Below, in pieces: positions 21,793 through 30,543 of a DNA stretch of 64,000 nucleotides; positions within the stretch are counted from its first letter, which is position 1; each line of letters begins with the position of its first letter. The notes beneath the pieces were generated by a model, which saw nothing but the letters and a program-made list of their open reading frames with translations, was not told the origin of the DNA and did not search any database. Made by a program: the position numbers and the translations under genes. Source of the stretch: a virus; IMG/VR virus record IMGVR_UViG_3300023202_000135, positions 1 through 64,000 of that record, one strand, 5' to 3'.

Positions 21793-23900
21793 CGGTTGAA
21801 GAAGCCCTCCGAGTAGAAGCACTGTAGTTGCTCCGTGGTCCACGTGATGTCGGTGATCGACGTGCCGTGCTCATAGCTACCGATGTCCGACGAACCGGCA
21901 TTGGTCTCAATGTCCAGCCCGCTGTCGACGGTCGGGGAGATGACCGCAACGCTGCCGCCACCGCCAGCACCGGAGTCGTTGTGGTTGCCGCCCTCGTCGC
22001 CCGGCTGAGCGTTGCCGCCTTTGGCGTGCATGACGATCCCGCCGATCTGCTCGACGGTTGCCACGACTCGAACCGCGCCGCCACCGCCACCGCCGCTGGT
22101 ATGCGTGTTGTCCTTCGACCCGCTGGTCGCGTTGGCGTTGATCGACCCGCCCGTCATGGTCACCGTGCCATCGACGTAGATGTTGACCGCACCGCCGCCA
22201 TCGCCTCCGGAGCGGTCCCAACCGCCACCGCCACCGCCGGGATGCATCGGGAAGAGCCAGTAGTGTTCCGCGCCCCGTGCGCGGTTCACTGGACCGGCCG
22301 CGGAGTTGCCGCTGTCGAGGTTCCGCTGGCCGCGTCCTCCGCCCGTTCCGCCGCCACCGCCTGAACCGCCGGACCAGCCAAACTTAGCCCCGTTTCTGGT
22401 TGTATTACCCCCGTGACCCGCGTAGGAGGCCGGCTCGCGCACGTGACCGACAGACGGACGGTTGTTCACGTCGACCAATTCGCCTTCGTAGCTGAAATCG
22501 TCAGAATCGCTGTCCTGGATGAGACCGACGCGCGGGAAAGAGACCCCGCCGGACACAACGCCGTGCGTGCGTCCCCACTCACCGCCGTGGCGCGCCAATG
22601 ACGTCACGTTGCCAGACCCCTCGTCGAAGTTGAATCCGGCGGCGGTACTGTAGGTACCTCCACTGATGTCCGGCAGGGAGTACCGGCGCGCACCGCTGTT
22701 GTGGAACCTGGCTCGGATGTCGGCCGCGATGGTCGAGTCACTTTGCGCGTGGATCTTGATGATCGTGCCATTGAGCGACGAGCCCGCCGGTAGTGTTATC
22801 GCCGCCGCGGCTTCGAGTGTGAGCAGCTTCGCGTTGTTGTTGGTGGTGATGCTGGCCGAGGCCGCGGCGGTCAACGCGCCGCCGGCTACGATCTCGACGC
22901 CCCCCGAACCGACGACGTTCGCATTGACCTCGATGTTGCCCGTCGCTTTGATGACGACGACACCTGATCCGGTGATGGGCGAGTTGATGACGATGTTGCC
23001 CTGGCAGAACACGTAGATGTCGCGCGCCGGGTTCTGCGCACCACCAGCCACGTTGAGGTCCGCATCGAAGTGGAAAACGCCGCCGGCATCCAACGTGGGC
23101 GCAGTGCCGTCGAGACCCCCACAACCGCCGAGCGTCGTGCCGAGTTCGGGCTCCTCGCCGCCGCCAGGGCCAGTCGGGTTCTTCACGCCGGCCGACTGGA
23201 TAGCGATGCTGAGCGCGCCGACCTGCGCGTCGACATAGGCCTTGCTCGCTGCATCGGACGGGTTGGCCGGCGTCGGGAGTCCGGTAACGGTCGCCCCGCT
23301 GTCCATCACGAGATTGCCGGTCATCGTGTCGCCGGCCTTGTCCACCTTGCCGTCGACGTCCGCAGTGATGCTGGAGATAGCATTGTCAACGTAGATTTTG
23401 TTGGCCGCGTCGCTGTTCGCGGTCGGCGTGCCGAGGTTGATGCCCTTGAAGCCACCGAAGTTGAACGCCGCCGTCATGGCGAGGGTGCCGTCGCGGCGCA
23501 CGAAGTCGGACGTGATGTCGTTGATCTGCGACTGGAGCGCACTGTCACCAGCGTCGGTGTAGGCCTTCGTCGACGCGTCCTGCGGGCTGGTCGGGTCCGC
23601 GAGGTTGATGCCCTTGAAGCCACCGAACGGCAGTGCCGCGGTCATGGCCGCGGAGCCATCGCGAGGGAGGTAAGCGGGGTCCGTGGTGTCCCCGATCGCG
23701 TTGACGGCCTGGATGAGCTTGTTGGCGCGGTCGCGCAGGGTCAGCGTCCGCTGCCGCGACGCGTTGTGCTGTCGGTTCGCATCCAAGGGGCCGACGCTGT
23801 TGGTGACGGTGATGGACTGGAGGGACGGGAACTCCGTAGTAACATCGTTGCCGGTTTCGCTCGGGACTTCGGTGATCGGTACGTTCGGGATGGACACCAT
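21789..23900 (-). CDS. glycine-rich tail-tip adhesin / long tail fibre
   Basis: 703 residues. N-terminal fibre repeats: FGGFKGINLADPTSPQDAST and FGGFKGINLGTPTANSDAAN are tandem copies, followed by a third GLPTPANPSDAASKAYVDA. The middle is beta-rich. The C-terminal part has several poly-glycine blocks (GGSGGGGGTGGGRG, PGGGGGGW, TSGGGGGGAV, GAGGGGSVAV), the pattern of receptor-binding adhesins with packed polyglycine-II helices, as in gp38-type adhesins of S16-like T-even phages. Probably the host-recognition protein. It is the largest gene of the fibre group. Confidence 0.7.
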   Translation of the reverse strand: MVSIPNVPITEVPSETGNDVTTEFPSLQSITVTNSVGPLDANRQHNASRQRTLTLRDRANKLIQAVNAIGDTTDPAYLPRDGSAAMTAALPFGGFKGINLADPTSPQDASTKAYTDAGDSALQSQINDITSDFVRRDGTLAMTAAFNFGGFKGINLGTPTANSDAANKIYVDNAISSITADVDGKVDKAGDTMTGNLVMDSGATVTGLPTPANPSDAASKAYVDAQVGALSIAIQSAGVKNPTGPGGGEEPELGTTLGGCGGLDGTAPTLDAGGVFHFDADLNVAGGAQNPARDIYVFCQGNIVINSPITGSGVVVIKATGNIEVNANVVGSGGVEIVAGGALTAAASASITTNNNAKLLTLEAAAAITLPAGSSLNGTIIKIHAQSDSTIAADIRARFHNSGARRYSLPDISGGTYSTAAGFNFDEGSGNVTSLARHGGEWGRTHGVVSGGVSFPRVGLIQDSDSDDFSYEGELVDVNNRPSVGHVREPASYAGHGGNTTRNGAKFGWSGGSGGGGGTGGGRGQRNLDSGNSAAGPVNRARGAEHYWLFPMHPGGGGGGWDRSGGDGGGAVNIYVDGTVTMTGGSINANATSGSKDNTHTSGGGGGGAVRVVATVEQIGGIVMHAKGGNAQPGDEGGNHNDSGAGGGGSVAVISPTVDSGLDIETNAGSSDIGSYEHGTSITDITWTTEQLQCFYSEGFFNR

Positions 23901-23963
23901 GGATCAGACCCTCGCCAAAGTGAAGATGTTGCGCCGGGTGTCAGTTTGACTACGGTTCACGGT

Positions 23964-24488
23964 ATGATCTGGATCCCGTGCCCTGCGTTCCCCGATTACG
24001 AAGTGTCCGACCAAGGAGACGTCCGGCGGTGCTGGGCGCCCAACGGACGAACCTCGATCGGGAAGGTGCTGTCCGTGAACTGGAGCGGAGGACGAGAGCG
24101 CCAGTACGGCAGCGTCCTGCTCAGGCGTAATGGTGCTTCGATCCGGAAGTACGTCCACCGGCTCGTGTGTGAAGCGTTCCATGGCCCCGTACCGTTCGAT
24201 GGCGCTGTGGTCGATCACATCGACGGGGACACAACCCGCAACGTCGCCAGCAACCTCCGCTGGCTGTCCAACGGTGCCAACGTCAGCCGCGGCGGCGCGG
24301 GGAAGCACCAGAACCACGCACGCGGCAGCAGCCACGGTCAGGCGAAGTTGACAGAGGCGAAGGTCAAGGCCATGCGGGAAGAGCACGCGGAAGGCGCGAC
24401 GTTCGCAGCGCTCGGCCGGAAGTTCGGCGTGAGCGGCGTGAACGTGGCTGCGGCGGTTCGGAGGGAGACGTGGATGCATGTCGATTAG
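23964..24488 (+). CDS. NUMOD4-HNH homing endonuclease
   Basis: 174 residues on the plus strand, against all neighbours. NUMOD4 (IPCPAFPDYEVSDQGDVRR), then HNH (VDHIDGDTTRNVASNLRWLS), then a C-terminal helix-turn-helix (GATFAALGRKFGVSGVNV). It is a free-standing mobile gene inserted between two tail genes. Its stop overlaps the stop of the convergent gene to the right. The start has only a weak ribosome site. Confidence 0.85.
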   Translation: MIWIPCPAFPDYEVSDQGDVRRCWAPNGRTSIGKVLSVNWSGGRERQYGSVLLRRNGASIRKYVHRLVCEAFHGPVPFDGAVVDHIDGDTTRNVASNLRWLSNGANVSRGGAGKHQNHARGSSHGQAKLTEAKVKAMREEHAEGATFAALGRKFGVSGVNVAAAVRRETWMHVD

Positions 24489-25075
24489 GCCCTGCCCAGC
24501 GTCAGCAAATGGTCGAACTGGAGCGCGAAGCTCGCCGTCTTCGGCTGGCTGAACGTGGTGCGAGCCAAGAGCTGTCCGTCGAACGAGAACAACCCCTCCT
24601 CCGTGAAGGTGGTACCGCCGAAGTCGAGCTGGGGGACGACGGCGGAGAACTGCACGCGACCCGCGCTCGGGTAGGTCACGGTCATGGGCGGCACCCCGTC
24701 CACGGACCGCTGGAAAATGGCCGCGGCTTCGATGTCCGTGTCCCCGGGAGCCGGGGCGTTGAGAGACCCGATCGGGTCGGCGCCTAGCTTCATGGTGTGC
24801 CCGAAGGAACCGCTGACGCCGGGATCGTGGATGGTGGTCTCGGTGTAGGCCGTCGAGCCGATGAGCGGGCCGCCGTACCCCCCGGCGAACAGGCCCGCAA
24901 ATGCCTCTAACCCTATATCAGTAACGAGGTTAGTAGTGAGGACCAGAACCTCGGCATGCCGCGACCGCACGCACGCCGCGTGCTCGGACGGCGTGAGGAG
25001 GCGATCAACTCCCCGAGGGAGGCGCGTGATGCGAACCTCCCCCTTGATCGTTAGGGCCTGTGACCTCAGTGACAT
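24485..25075 (-). CDS. tail-associated structural protein
   Basis: 196 residues, MSLRSQALTIKGEV onward. Beta-rich with TTNLVTDIGLEAFAGLFAGG and TEEGLFSFDGQLLARTTF, a layout seen in phage tail-spike/fibre adaptor proteins. A copy of the dispersed palindrome (25069-25083) covers its start codon. Confidence 0.55.
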   Translation of the reverse strand: MSLRSQALTIKGEVRITRLPRGVDRLLTPSEHAACVRSRHAEVLVLTTNLVTDIGLEAFAGLFAGGYGGPLIGSTAYTETTIHDPGVSGSFGHTMKLGADPIGSLNAPAPGDTDIEAAAIFQRSVDGVPPMTVTYPSAGRVQFSAVVPQLDFGGTTFTEEGLFSFDGQLLARTTFSQPKTASFALQFDHLLTLGRA

Positions 25076-25083
25076 TGCGTCAT
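25069..25083. promoter_or_regulatory. near-perfect palindrome over a start codon
   Basis: GTGACATTGCGTCAT; one base departs from the consensus GTGAC-N5-GTCAC. It covers the ATG of 24485-25075, so binding could affect transcription there, and its RNA hairpin could affect initiation. Confidence 0.45.
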
Positions 25084-25105
25084 AGTCTCCGTTTGGCGGT
25101 GAGGA

Positions 25106-27268
25106 TCAAGCTGTGGCCACCACCACCGGGCGCGTCTCGACGGCCAGCTCGATAACGTCCGGGGTCTCAGTGACTTCGGGGTTGCCGCTCACGATCATCT
25201 CATCCCCCACGCGCAGGGAATCGCCGTCTCCGGTACCCGCCACCGGGATGTCGGTGGCGAAGAAGCGGATGGTAGCGAACACGGGGGCTCCGTCCCGTGC
25301 GAGAAGGTCGACAATGGTTTGCTTGAGGTCCGCCCCGTCTCCGAGAGCGACCACGTCGAGCGGCGACCCGTCCAGCTCGTTGAGGTGCAGGGTGAACCGA
25401 GAGCTTGGCCACCAGCCGGCCAGGGCGCCCGTCTCGATGTCGGGGTTGTGCGAGTAGTAGCCGTGAGGGGCGTCGAAGAACTGGATCCCTTTCTCGCCGG
25501 TAATGGCAAGCGGTTGGATGTCCTGGATCTCGGCCATCTCCGCGACGGAGATGGTCACGTTCCCCGCCGCGTCCGCGTGCACGGCCCCAACCGGGGCGTC
25601 GTCGAGGTCGGTAAAGTTGTCGGCAGCGTCGGTCTTTACCCAAATCTCCGTCAGCTCGGCCCTATAGTCCCGGTTGAGGGACAGTAGCTTGATGCCGAGA
25701 ACGCGGCCCTTGCTCCGGGCGATGGGTATGGTCTGCGCTAGCTCCTTGCGGCGCACATCGACAGGACGCGTCGCGTCGTCACGGAAGCCGTACTGAGCGG
25801 CGAGCGCTGGGAGGAACTCTTCGGGGGTCTCGGCGGGGTTGTAGGCGTCCTGGAGGCGGCGCATGTCGTAATGCCACGATGCGTGAGCACCGCCGATCAG
25901 CTTCGCGTAGTAATCGTAGATCCCGTCCGGGTCGAGGAGCGCGAAGAGCATCTGACCTTCAACCGCACGCTGCGGAAGGGTTCTGTACTCCAGCCATACC
26001 TCGGGGTCTTCGTGGTACCGGTAGAGGCAGTTGTCCGTAACCGCTTCCACTTCCTCGCCGTCCACCAACACCACGCCCCCGGCGCGCGGCACGAACCATA
26101 CCACCTCGTTGACTTCGGGCGGGCGGAACACGTACGTGAGGTCTTCGAGCAGAGTCCCCACGTACGCGCGGCGCGCGCCCGAGAGGTAGAACGTGTCGTT
26201 CGGATTCTCCACGAAGACGTTGCTCACCAGGAACGAGTCGCCGGGCTCCAGCTCGTCGATCCCTTGATTGATCGACTGAATGTCGATCGCACGGACGAGG
26301 AGCAGAGTGCTCGGACGGAAGCCGAGAGCAGCGGCGCGCTCTTCGGGGCCCGCGCCTTCGGCCGCGGCGAGGACGAAGGAGGCCGACGTCGACAGCGACA
26401 GTTGTTGGAACTGGCCGGGGATGTCGAACGTGCCGCCCCATACGTCCGTGCTGGTGTCGAGGAGCAGCTCATCGACAGGGATGTCGATGGCGAACTCGTA
26501 GTTAGTGTCGGTCTGGAGGTCCAGCTCGTTGACGTCGGGATCAAGGAACTGGTCAACGATCGGTTGGAGAACGTCGATCGTGAGGTTGATCGCGTCCGGT
26601 GAGGCGAGGGTGAATGCATCGACGACGGGCGCGAGAAGGTCGATCGCGAGGTCGATCGTGGCCGGCGTGATGATCGCGGCTTGGCCGACCTCCTTCGGCT
26701 CCGGCACCTCCATCGTGATCGTGTCGGTGCCGACCGGGAGCGTGACGCCGAACGCGATGAACGGTGCGGGCTCCCCGAGCGCGATATTGGTCAGCGGCGG
26801 GAAGGCGTTCGCCTTGCCGGTGACGGTCGGCGTCAAAACGTCAGCGGTGATGTTGACCGGCGCGCCGATCGGCACGACGACCTTCACGGTCGGCGCGGGC
26901 TCATCGGCGGCGATGTCGATGGTCGACGGCGTATCGACGTAGGGGAAGCTGATGACCGGGGCCGGGTCGTTGATCGCGAGGGCGTCAGGAGTCCCGGCAG
27001 GAACTACCACGGCGACGTTGGACGGCGGGTCTGCCATCGCAAAGTCGTCAGGCGTCCCAGCAGGAACCACCACGGCGGCGTTGGACGCGGGCTCGTTGAT
27101 CGCGAGGTCGTCAGGCGAACCGCCGTCGACGACCACGGCGACGTTCGGGGCGGGATCGTTGATCGCGATGTCTATGGTGGCCGGGGAGACCGTCACCGCC
27201 CCTGTCACGGTCGGCGTTTCGTCCGTGATGGTGAGGCTGGTCAGTGGCGCGGTGACGGTAGTGGCCAT
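25106..27268 (-). CDS. P2 gpI-like tail protein with repetitive N-terminal extension
   Basis: 720 residues. The C-terminal half includes FLPALAAQYGFRDD and VDVRRKELAQTIPIARSKGRVLG, the signature of the phage tail protein I (P2 gpI) family, which links baseplate wedges to fibres. The N-terminal 300 residues are unusual: about 25-residue repeats of the form INDPAPxVAVVVPAGTPDDxA, n = 4 to 5 clear copies, then diverged copies. The repeat array is probably a beta-solenoid or stalk. Sits directly before the wedge gene, as gpI does after gpJ. Confidence 0.75.
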   Translation of the reverse strand: MATTVTAPLTSLTITDETPTVTGAVTVSPATIDIAINDPAPNVAVVVDGGSPDDLAINEPASNAAVVVPAGTPDDFAMADPPSNVAVVVPAGTPDALAINDPAPVISFPYVDTPSTIDIAADEPAPTVKVVVPIGAPVNITADVLTPTVTGKANAFPPLTNIALGEPAPFIAFGVTLPVGTDTITMEVPEPKEVGQAAIITPATIDLAIDLLAPVVDAFTLASPDAINLTIDVLQPIVDQFLDPDVNELDLQTDTNYEFAIDIPVDELLLDTSTDVWGGTFDIPGQFQQLSLSTSASFVLAAAEGAGPEERAAALGFRPSTLLLVRAIDIQSINQGIDELEPGDSFLVSNVFVENPNDTFYLSGARRAYVGTLLEDLTYVFRPPEVNEVVWFVPRAGGVVLVDGEEVEAVTDNCLYRYHEDPEVWLEYRTLPQRAVEGQMLFALLDPDGIYDYYAKLIGGAHASWHYDMRRLQDAYNPAETPEEFLPALAAQYGFRDDATRPVDVRRKELAQTIPIARSKGRVLGIKLLSLNRDYRAELTEIWVKTDAADNFTDLDDAPVGAVHADAAGNVTISVAEMAEIQDIQPLAITGEKGIQFFDAPHGYYSHNPDIETGALAGWWPSSRFTLHLNELDGSPLDVVALGDGADLKQTIVDLLARDGAPVFATIRFFATDIPVAGTGDGDSLRVGDEMIVSGNPEVTETPDVIELAVETRPVVVATA
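26966..27175 (-). repeat. tandem ~75-bp coding repeats
   Basis: Three to four tandem copies, each about 25 codons, encode INDPAP-VAVVVPAGTPDD units in the N-terminal part of the gpI-like protein. Copies differ at silent and replacement sites, so they are old rather than freshly duplicated. Confidence 0.75.
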
Positions 27269-27290
27269 GAGCCGGGATCCTTACGCGGAA

Positions 27291-27716
27291 TCAGATAGCC
27301 TTGATGGTGGTGTCGCGGACCGTGATCGTCTCGCCCGCGCCGATGGAGACCGCACCGCCCGGTCGCGGGAACCACGCCAGAACGTTACCGGAGCCGTCCG
27401 CTATGTAGGCGCCTGCGACGTTGGCGATTGTGCCGCCAGAGGCCTGGAACTGCGGGTCCACGCCGCCGGGCTTGAGGACCACCTGCTCGTTACCGCCATC
27501 GAGGCTACTCACCCAATCGCTCTCGCTGATGGCGATACCGCCGGTCGAGTAGCCATTGCCGTCAGGGACTTCGACGAAGCCTGTCCCATCCTTGCTGGGC
27601 GTCGATGAGGAGGTGTAGAGGCGTAGTGAGGTCGCGATGCCGACGATGCCGTCGCCCGCTCCGGCCTCGACGCCGAGAGCGATTCGCTGACCGAGGTTCG
27701 TGGTGTTGTTCGCCAT
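27291..27716 (-). CDS. conserved phage virion protein, LYTSSSTPSKDGTG family
   Basis: 141 residues. LRLYTSSSTPSKDGTGFVEV, NGYSTGGIAI and AGAYIADGSGNVLAWF form a small beta-sandwich signature common in tailed phages next to fibre genes. It seems distantly related to 20509-20934, making a pair that brackets the fibre cluster. Confidence 0.65.
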   Translation of the reverse strand: MANNTTNLGQRIALGVEAGAGDGIVGIATSLRLYTSSSTPSKDGTGFVEVPDGNGYSTGGIAISESDWVSSLDGGNEQVVLKPGGVDPQFQASGGTIANVAGAYIADGSGNVLAWFPRPGGAVSIGAGETITVRDTTIKAI

Positions 27717-27720
27717 GGGA

Positions 27721-29811
27721 TCAGCCCTTCACGAGTTCAAAGAAGAGTCCGCGGAGGTTGATCGCCTGGACCGCAGAGTCCAGGACGATGCCTCCGTTGT
27801 AGAGGATCTCGTTGTTGTAGAGGAAGCTGTCGTCGTAGAACTGACGACGGTCGACGGCCGCTTGGACGCGAACGTCTTGCAGCGGGAGGTAGGGAAGGGA
27901 CCCGGCCGCGTCGCCTGATTGCGTGGCGAAGTCCGGGTGCGCGGGCGGGAGCACAGGAAGGGGTGATCCGCCAGACGGCCACGGGTCGACGGGCGGCGCA
28001 ACGTCCCGGCGGTAGTCTTCGTGGGTCAGCGCCAGGGTGTCGTCGCCGCCAGACATGCCGGTTATGGCCACGGGCCCACCGGTCGAGGTGATCGGCTCGT
28101 TGAAGTCCGCGCCTGCGAGCTGGTGCGTGAGGTTGATGATCGACGGGTCGTTGTCGTCCTGACGCGCGGTGATCTGCACGTGACCGTTGATGGCGTTGGT
28201 CAGGTTCTCCACGGTCTCGTCGATGGTCCCGCCGATCTGCACGAGGACGCTGCCGCCGGCCACGGCGCCGTTGTCGTCGAACTCGAACGTGCGCGGGAAT
28301 CCGCCCGTCTTATCGTCGATGGTGATGCTCTGCGCCTCCAGACCTACAAGGCTCGTGACCTGGATCGAGCCGGTCGCCTTGGCCTTGCGGACGTGGCTGA
28401 ACAGGATGCGGTCGATGAGGCACGACAGCACGCCCGTCGCGTTGTCGATGGCTGCGTAGATGTCGGACAGGCGGATGAGGAACCCGCTGCTGTTCTCGAA
28501 CAGGGATACCAACGACGTCACGATCGCCGCGTGCACAGCTTGCGGCTCGAACCGCTGATCGTAGACGACCGGCGCGAGGTAGATGTCGACGTAGGCCTGA
28601 TCGGGCGTCGCGACGGCGTTGTGGACTGTGACCATGGTCCGATCGCGAAGAAACTGCTGGATCTCGAAGGGCTGCGTCCCTGAGATTTGCGCATACCGCG
28701 TGTAGGGGACCACGGTGTCCTGGGCCACGCTTCCGGAGCTGACCACCATGTCGACCGCTTCGCTCGCCCACGCGTAGATGATGACGAGGTTGGTCGCGTA
28801 ACTGGCTTGAAGGATGTCCGCGAATCCGAGGGCGATACCGGGAACCCGGCGGATGGCGAGGTCGTAGTCGTCGCGTGTGACCACGCGATCGGACGAGCGC
28901 AGGAACGCGGGGATGTTCACCCGCATCTCCTCCAGGCTCTCTCGGTCGATACCGCCGCGGGCCGCAGTCGAAGAGGTGAACGACATTTGCACCGTCCCCG
29001 ACGTCTCGATCAAGGCCGCCGTGACAGCGCCCGTCACGTTCCCCGGGCCGCTGGTATTGCCTCCGGTGCCGGTTGTCCGGCGGAAGCGGACGGTGATCTC
29101 GCCGTCCGGGATCTTTCCGGCGTTGGACCCATCACCGAAGGTGAAGACGACCGACCCGTTCGGAGCGTACTGCGCCGTGTAAACCTGCTCGGTAGATTCG
29201 CGAAGCGCGAGGTTCTCCACCTCGACCCACCGGTTGAGCGGGTCGCTCGGGTCCCCGACGAACACCTCCCAGGATCCGTCAGCGACGCCGGTCGAGGAGA
29301 GCTGCACCGTCTGGTTAGGGAGGTTGTTGGTGTCGAACGTCTCCGTCAGCTCCGCACCTTCGGTCAGGAGGAGCGAGGCCGTAGTTGACCCGGCCGGAAT
29401 CACGACGTCATCGAGCAGCTCGTACGACCGGCCGTTGGCGCCGGTGAAGACCTCGCCCTTGGTGATGAGAGCGCCGTTGGTGGTCACCTCCGCGGGCATC
29501 TCGTCGATGGTGACCGTGACGGCGGCGGCGACGGGTCCTCGGGGGCGGTAGCCGACGCTTTGAGCGAACCGGAGCGCGCTCTCGTACCGCCGGGCGGTGG
29601 CTAGGAAAATCTCGGTGGCGACGCTGTCGATGTTGAAGGAGACGATGTCGCCCACGTAGCCCAGGAGTTCGATGAGCGTTGTCCCCAACGTGCTCTCGAA
29701 GAAGTCGGACCAGTCCTCGGGACGCGTCTTCTTGACGACGTCGGTGAGTTCTTCGACGATCGTCTCGAACTCTCGCTTGGTATAGCTCGTCGGCTTGAGC
29801 GCAGTCGTCAT
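27721..29811 (-). CDS. baseplate wedge protein, gpJ / T4 gp6-like
   Basis: 696 residues. FFESTLGTTLIELLGYVGD and the central VTRDDYDLAIRRVPGIALGFADI place it in the baseplate J / gp6 family, which forms the ring of wedges in contractile tails. Residues about 495-595 are an inserted TFEFDDNGAVAGG...NLTNAINGHVQITA...VAITGMSGGDD domain that also occurs in the sheath and in 42171-43649. The N-terminus overlaps gp25-like gene by 4 bp (ATGA), a common pairing. Confidence 0.88.
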   Translation of the reverse strand: MTTALKPTSYTKREFETIVEELTDVVKKTRPEDWSDFFESTLGTTLIELLGYVGDIVSFNIDSVATEIFLATARRYESALRFAQSVGYRPRGPVAAAVTVTIDEMPAEVTTNGALITKGEVFTGANGRSYELLDDVVIPAGSTTASLLLTEGAELTETFDTNNLPNQTVQLSSTGVADGSWEVFVGDPSDPLNRWVEVENLALRESTEQVYTAQYAPNGSVVFTFGDGSNAGKIPDGEITVRFRRTTGTGGNTSGPGNVTGAVTAALIETSGTVQMSFTSSTAARGGIDRESLEEMRVNIPAFLRSSDRVVTRDDYDLAIRRVPGIALGFADILQASYATNLVIIYAWASEAVDMVVSSGSVAQDTVVPYTRYAQISGTQPFEIQQFLRDRTMVTVHNAVATPDQAYVDIYLAPVVYDQRFEPQAVHAAIVTSLVSLFENSSGFLIRLSDIYAAIDNATGVLSCLIDRILFSHVRKAKATGSIQVTSLVGLEAQSITIDDKTGGFPRTFEFDDNGAVAGGSVLVQIGGTIDETVENLTNAINGHVQITARQDDNDPSIINLTHQLAGADFNEPITSTGGPVAITGMSGGDDTLALTHEDYRRDVAPPVDPWPSGGSPLPVLPPAHPDFATQSGDAAGSLPYLPLQDVRVQAAVDRRQFYDDSFLYNNEILYNGGIVLDSAVQAINLRGLFFELVKG

Positions 29812-30230
29812 AAGAAGTTCTCCGCGATCAGCATGAGTTCCGTATCTCGGTCGATGGCCACAGCCCGCTCCTGCGTCAGGCGGTCACTGACGAGGCCGAA
29901 GGTGATGTGTAGTTGGATCTTCCGCGCGTTCGTGCGGACCTGGACCTGCTCGACATACACGTGCGGCGCGTGGCGGGCCACCGCCTCCTGGACCGCGTAC
30001 TCGACGACCGCCTCGTTGCTGGAGAGCTGGGGCTCCAATAGCGAGAAGTGCAGGCCGGACCCGAACGACCTCCGCCCGGGGCGGGACCCGATAGGGGTGA
30101 GGATCGCCACCAGCACGTCGCCCCACGCCACGTCGTACTTGCCGGCGGCGCGGAAGTACCCGCCGGACTTGCGCAGGGCCGGGAGCGCAAGCCCTCGAAG
30201 AGCTATATCGGTGGTGGCGTTGTCCGGCAT
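29808..30230 (-). CDS. baseplate wedge protein, gp25/GpW-like
   Basis: 140 residues, the usual size. ILTPIGSRPGRRSFGSGL and the helix EAVVEYAVQEAVARHAP are the gp25 family core; gp25-like proteins bind the base of the sheath and nucleate it. Coupled to the wedge gene by a 4-bp overlap. Confidence 0.9.
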   Translation of the reverse strand: MPDNATTDIALRGLALPALRKSGGYFRAAGKYDVAWGDVLVAILTPIGSRPGRRSFGSGLHFSLLEPQLSSNEAVVEYAVQEAVARHAPHVYVEQVQVRTNARKIQLHITFGLVSDRLTQERAVAIDRDTELMLIAENFL

Positions 30231-30240
30231 GCCTCGAATC

Positions 30241-30543
30241 CTACTGCGAGTTGAGGAAAGAACCAGCGGTCATGGACGGATTCACAACCCCCGAAAACCC
30301 GTCGACGGTAGTGATGGTGGCACCCTCCAAGATCAGCGGCTCCCCTGCGATGAAAACGATGAGGCTGACGATCGACGCCGCCGTAATCAGACGGCCGCCA
30401 ATCCTGGCGCTTCCGAACGTGACCAGCGGGTTCCCCGACGACACCACGAACGGGGCCGGCGGAACGTCGAACGGGGCCGAGAAGCTGTCGCCGCCCCGCG
30501 CCATGACTGCCGACCCAATTCCCGCCACGGCGACCAGCGTCAT
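30241..30543 (-). CDS. small baseplate protein, possibly PAAR-like spike tip
   Basis: 100 residues from MTLVAVAGIG; the ATG overlaps the previous stop (ATGA). Beta-rich with VTFGSARIGGRLITAAS and a hydrophobic stretch SIVSLIVFIAGEPLIL. Size and position beside the spike gene fit a tip protein, but the usual PAAR repeats are not evident. Confidence 0.45.
   Translation of the reverse strand: MTLVAVAGIGSAVMARGGDSFSAPFDVPPAPFVVSSGNPLVTFGSARIGGRLITAASIVSLIVFIAGEPLILEGATITTVDGFSGVVNPSMTAGSFLNSQ

Noticed and set aside
26966-27175. Regularly spaced repeats that could suggest a CRISPR array
   Set aside because: The period is 75 bp and the repeats are coding and diverged, with no unique spacers.
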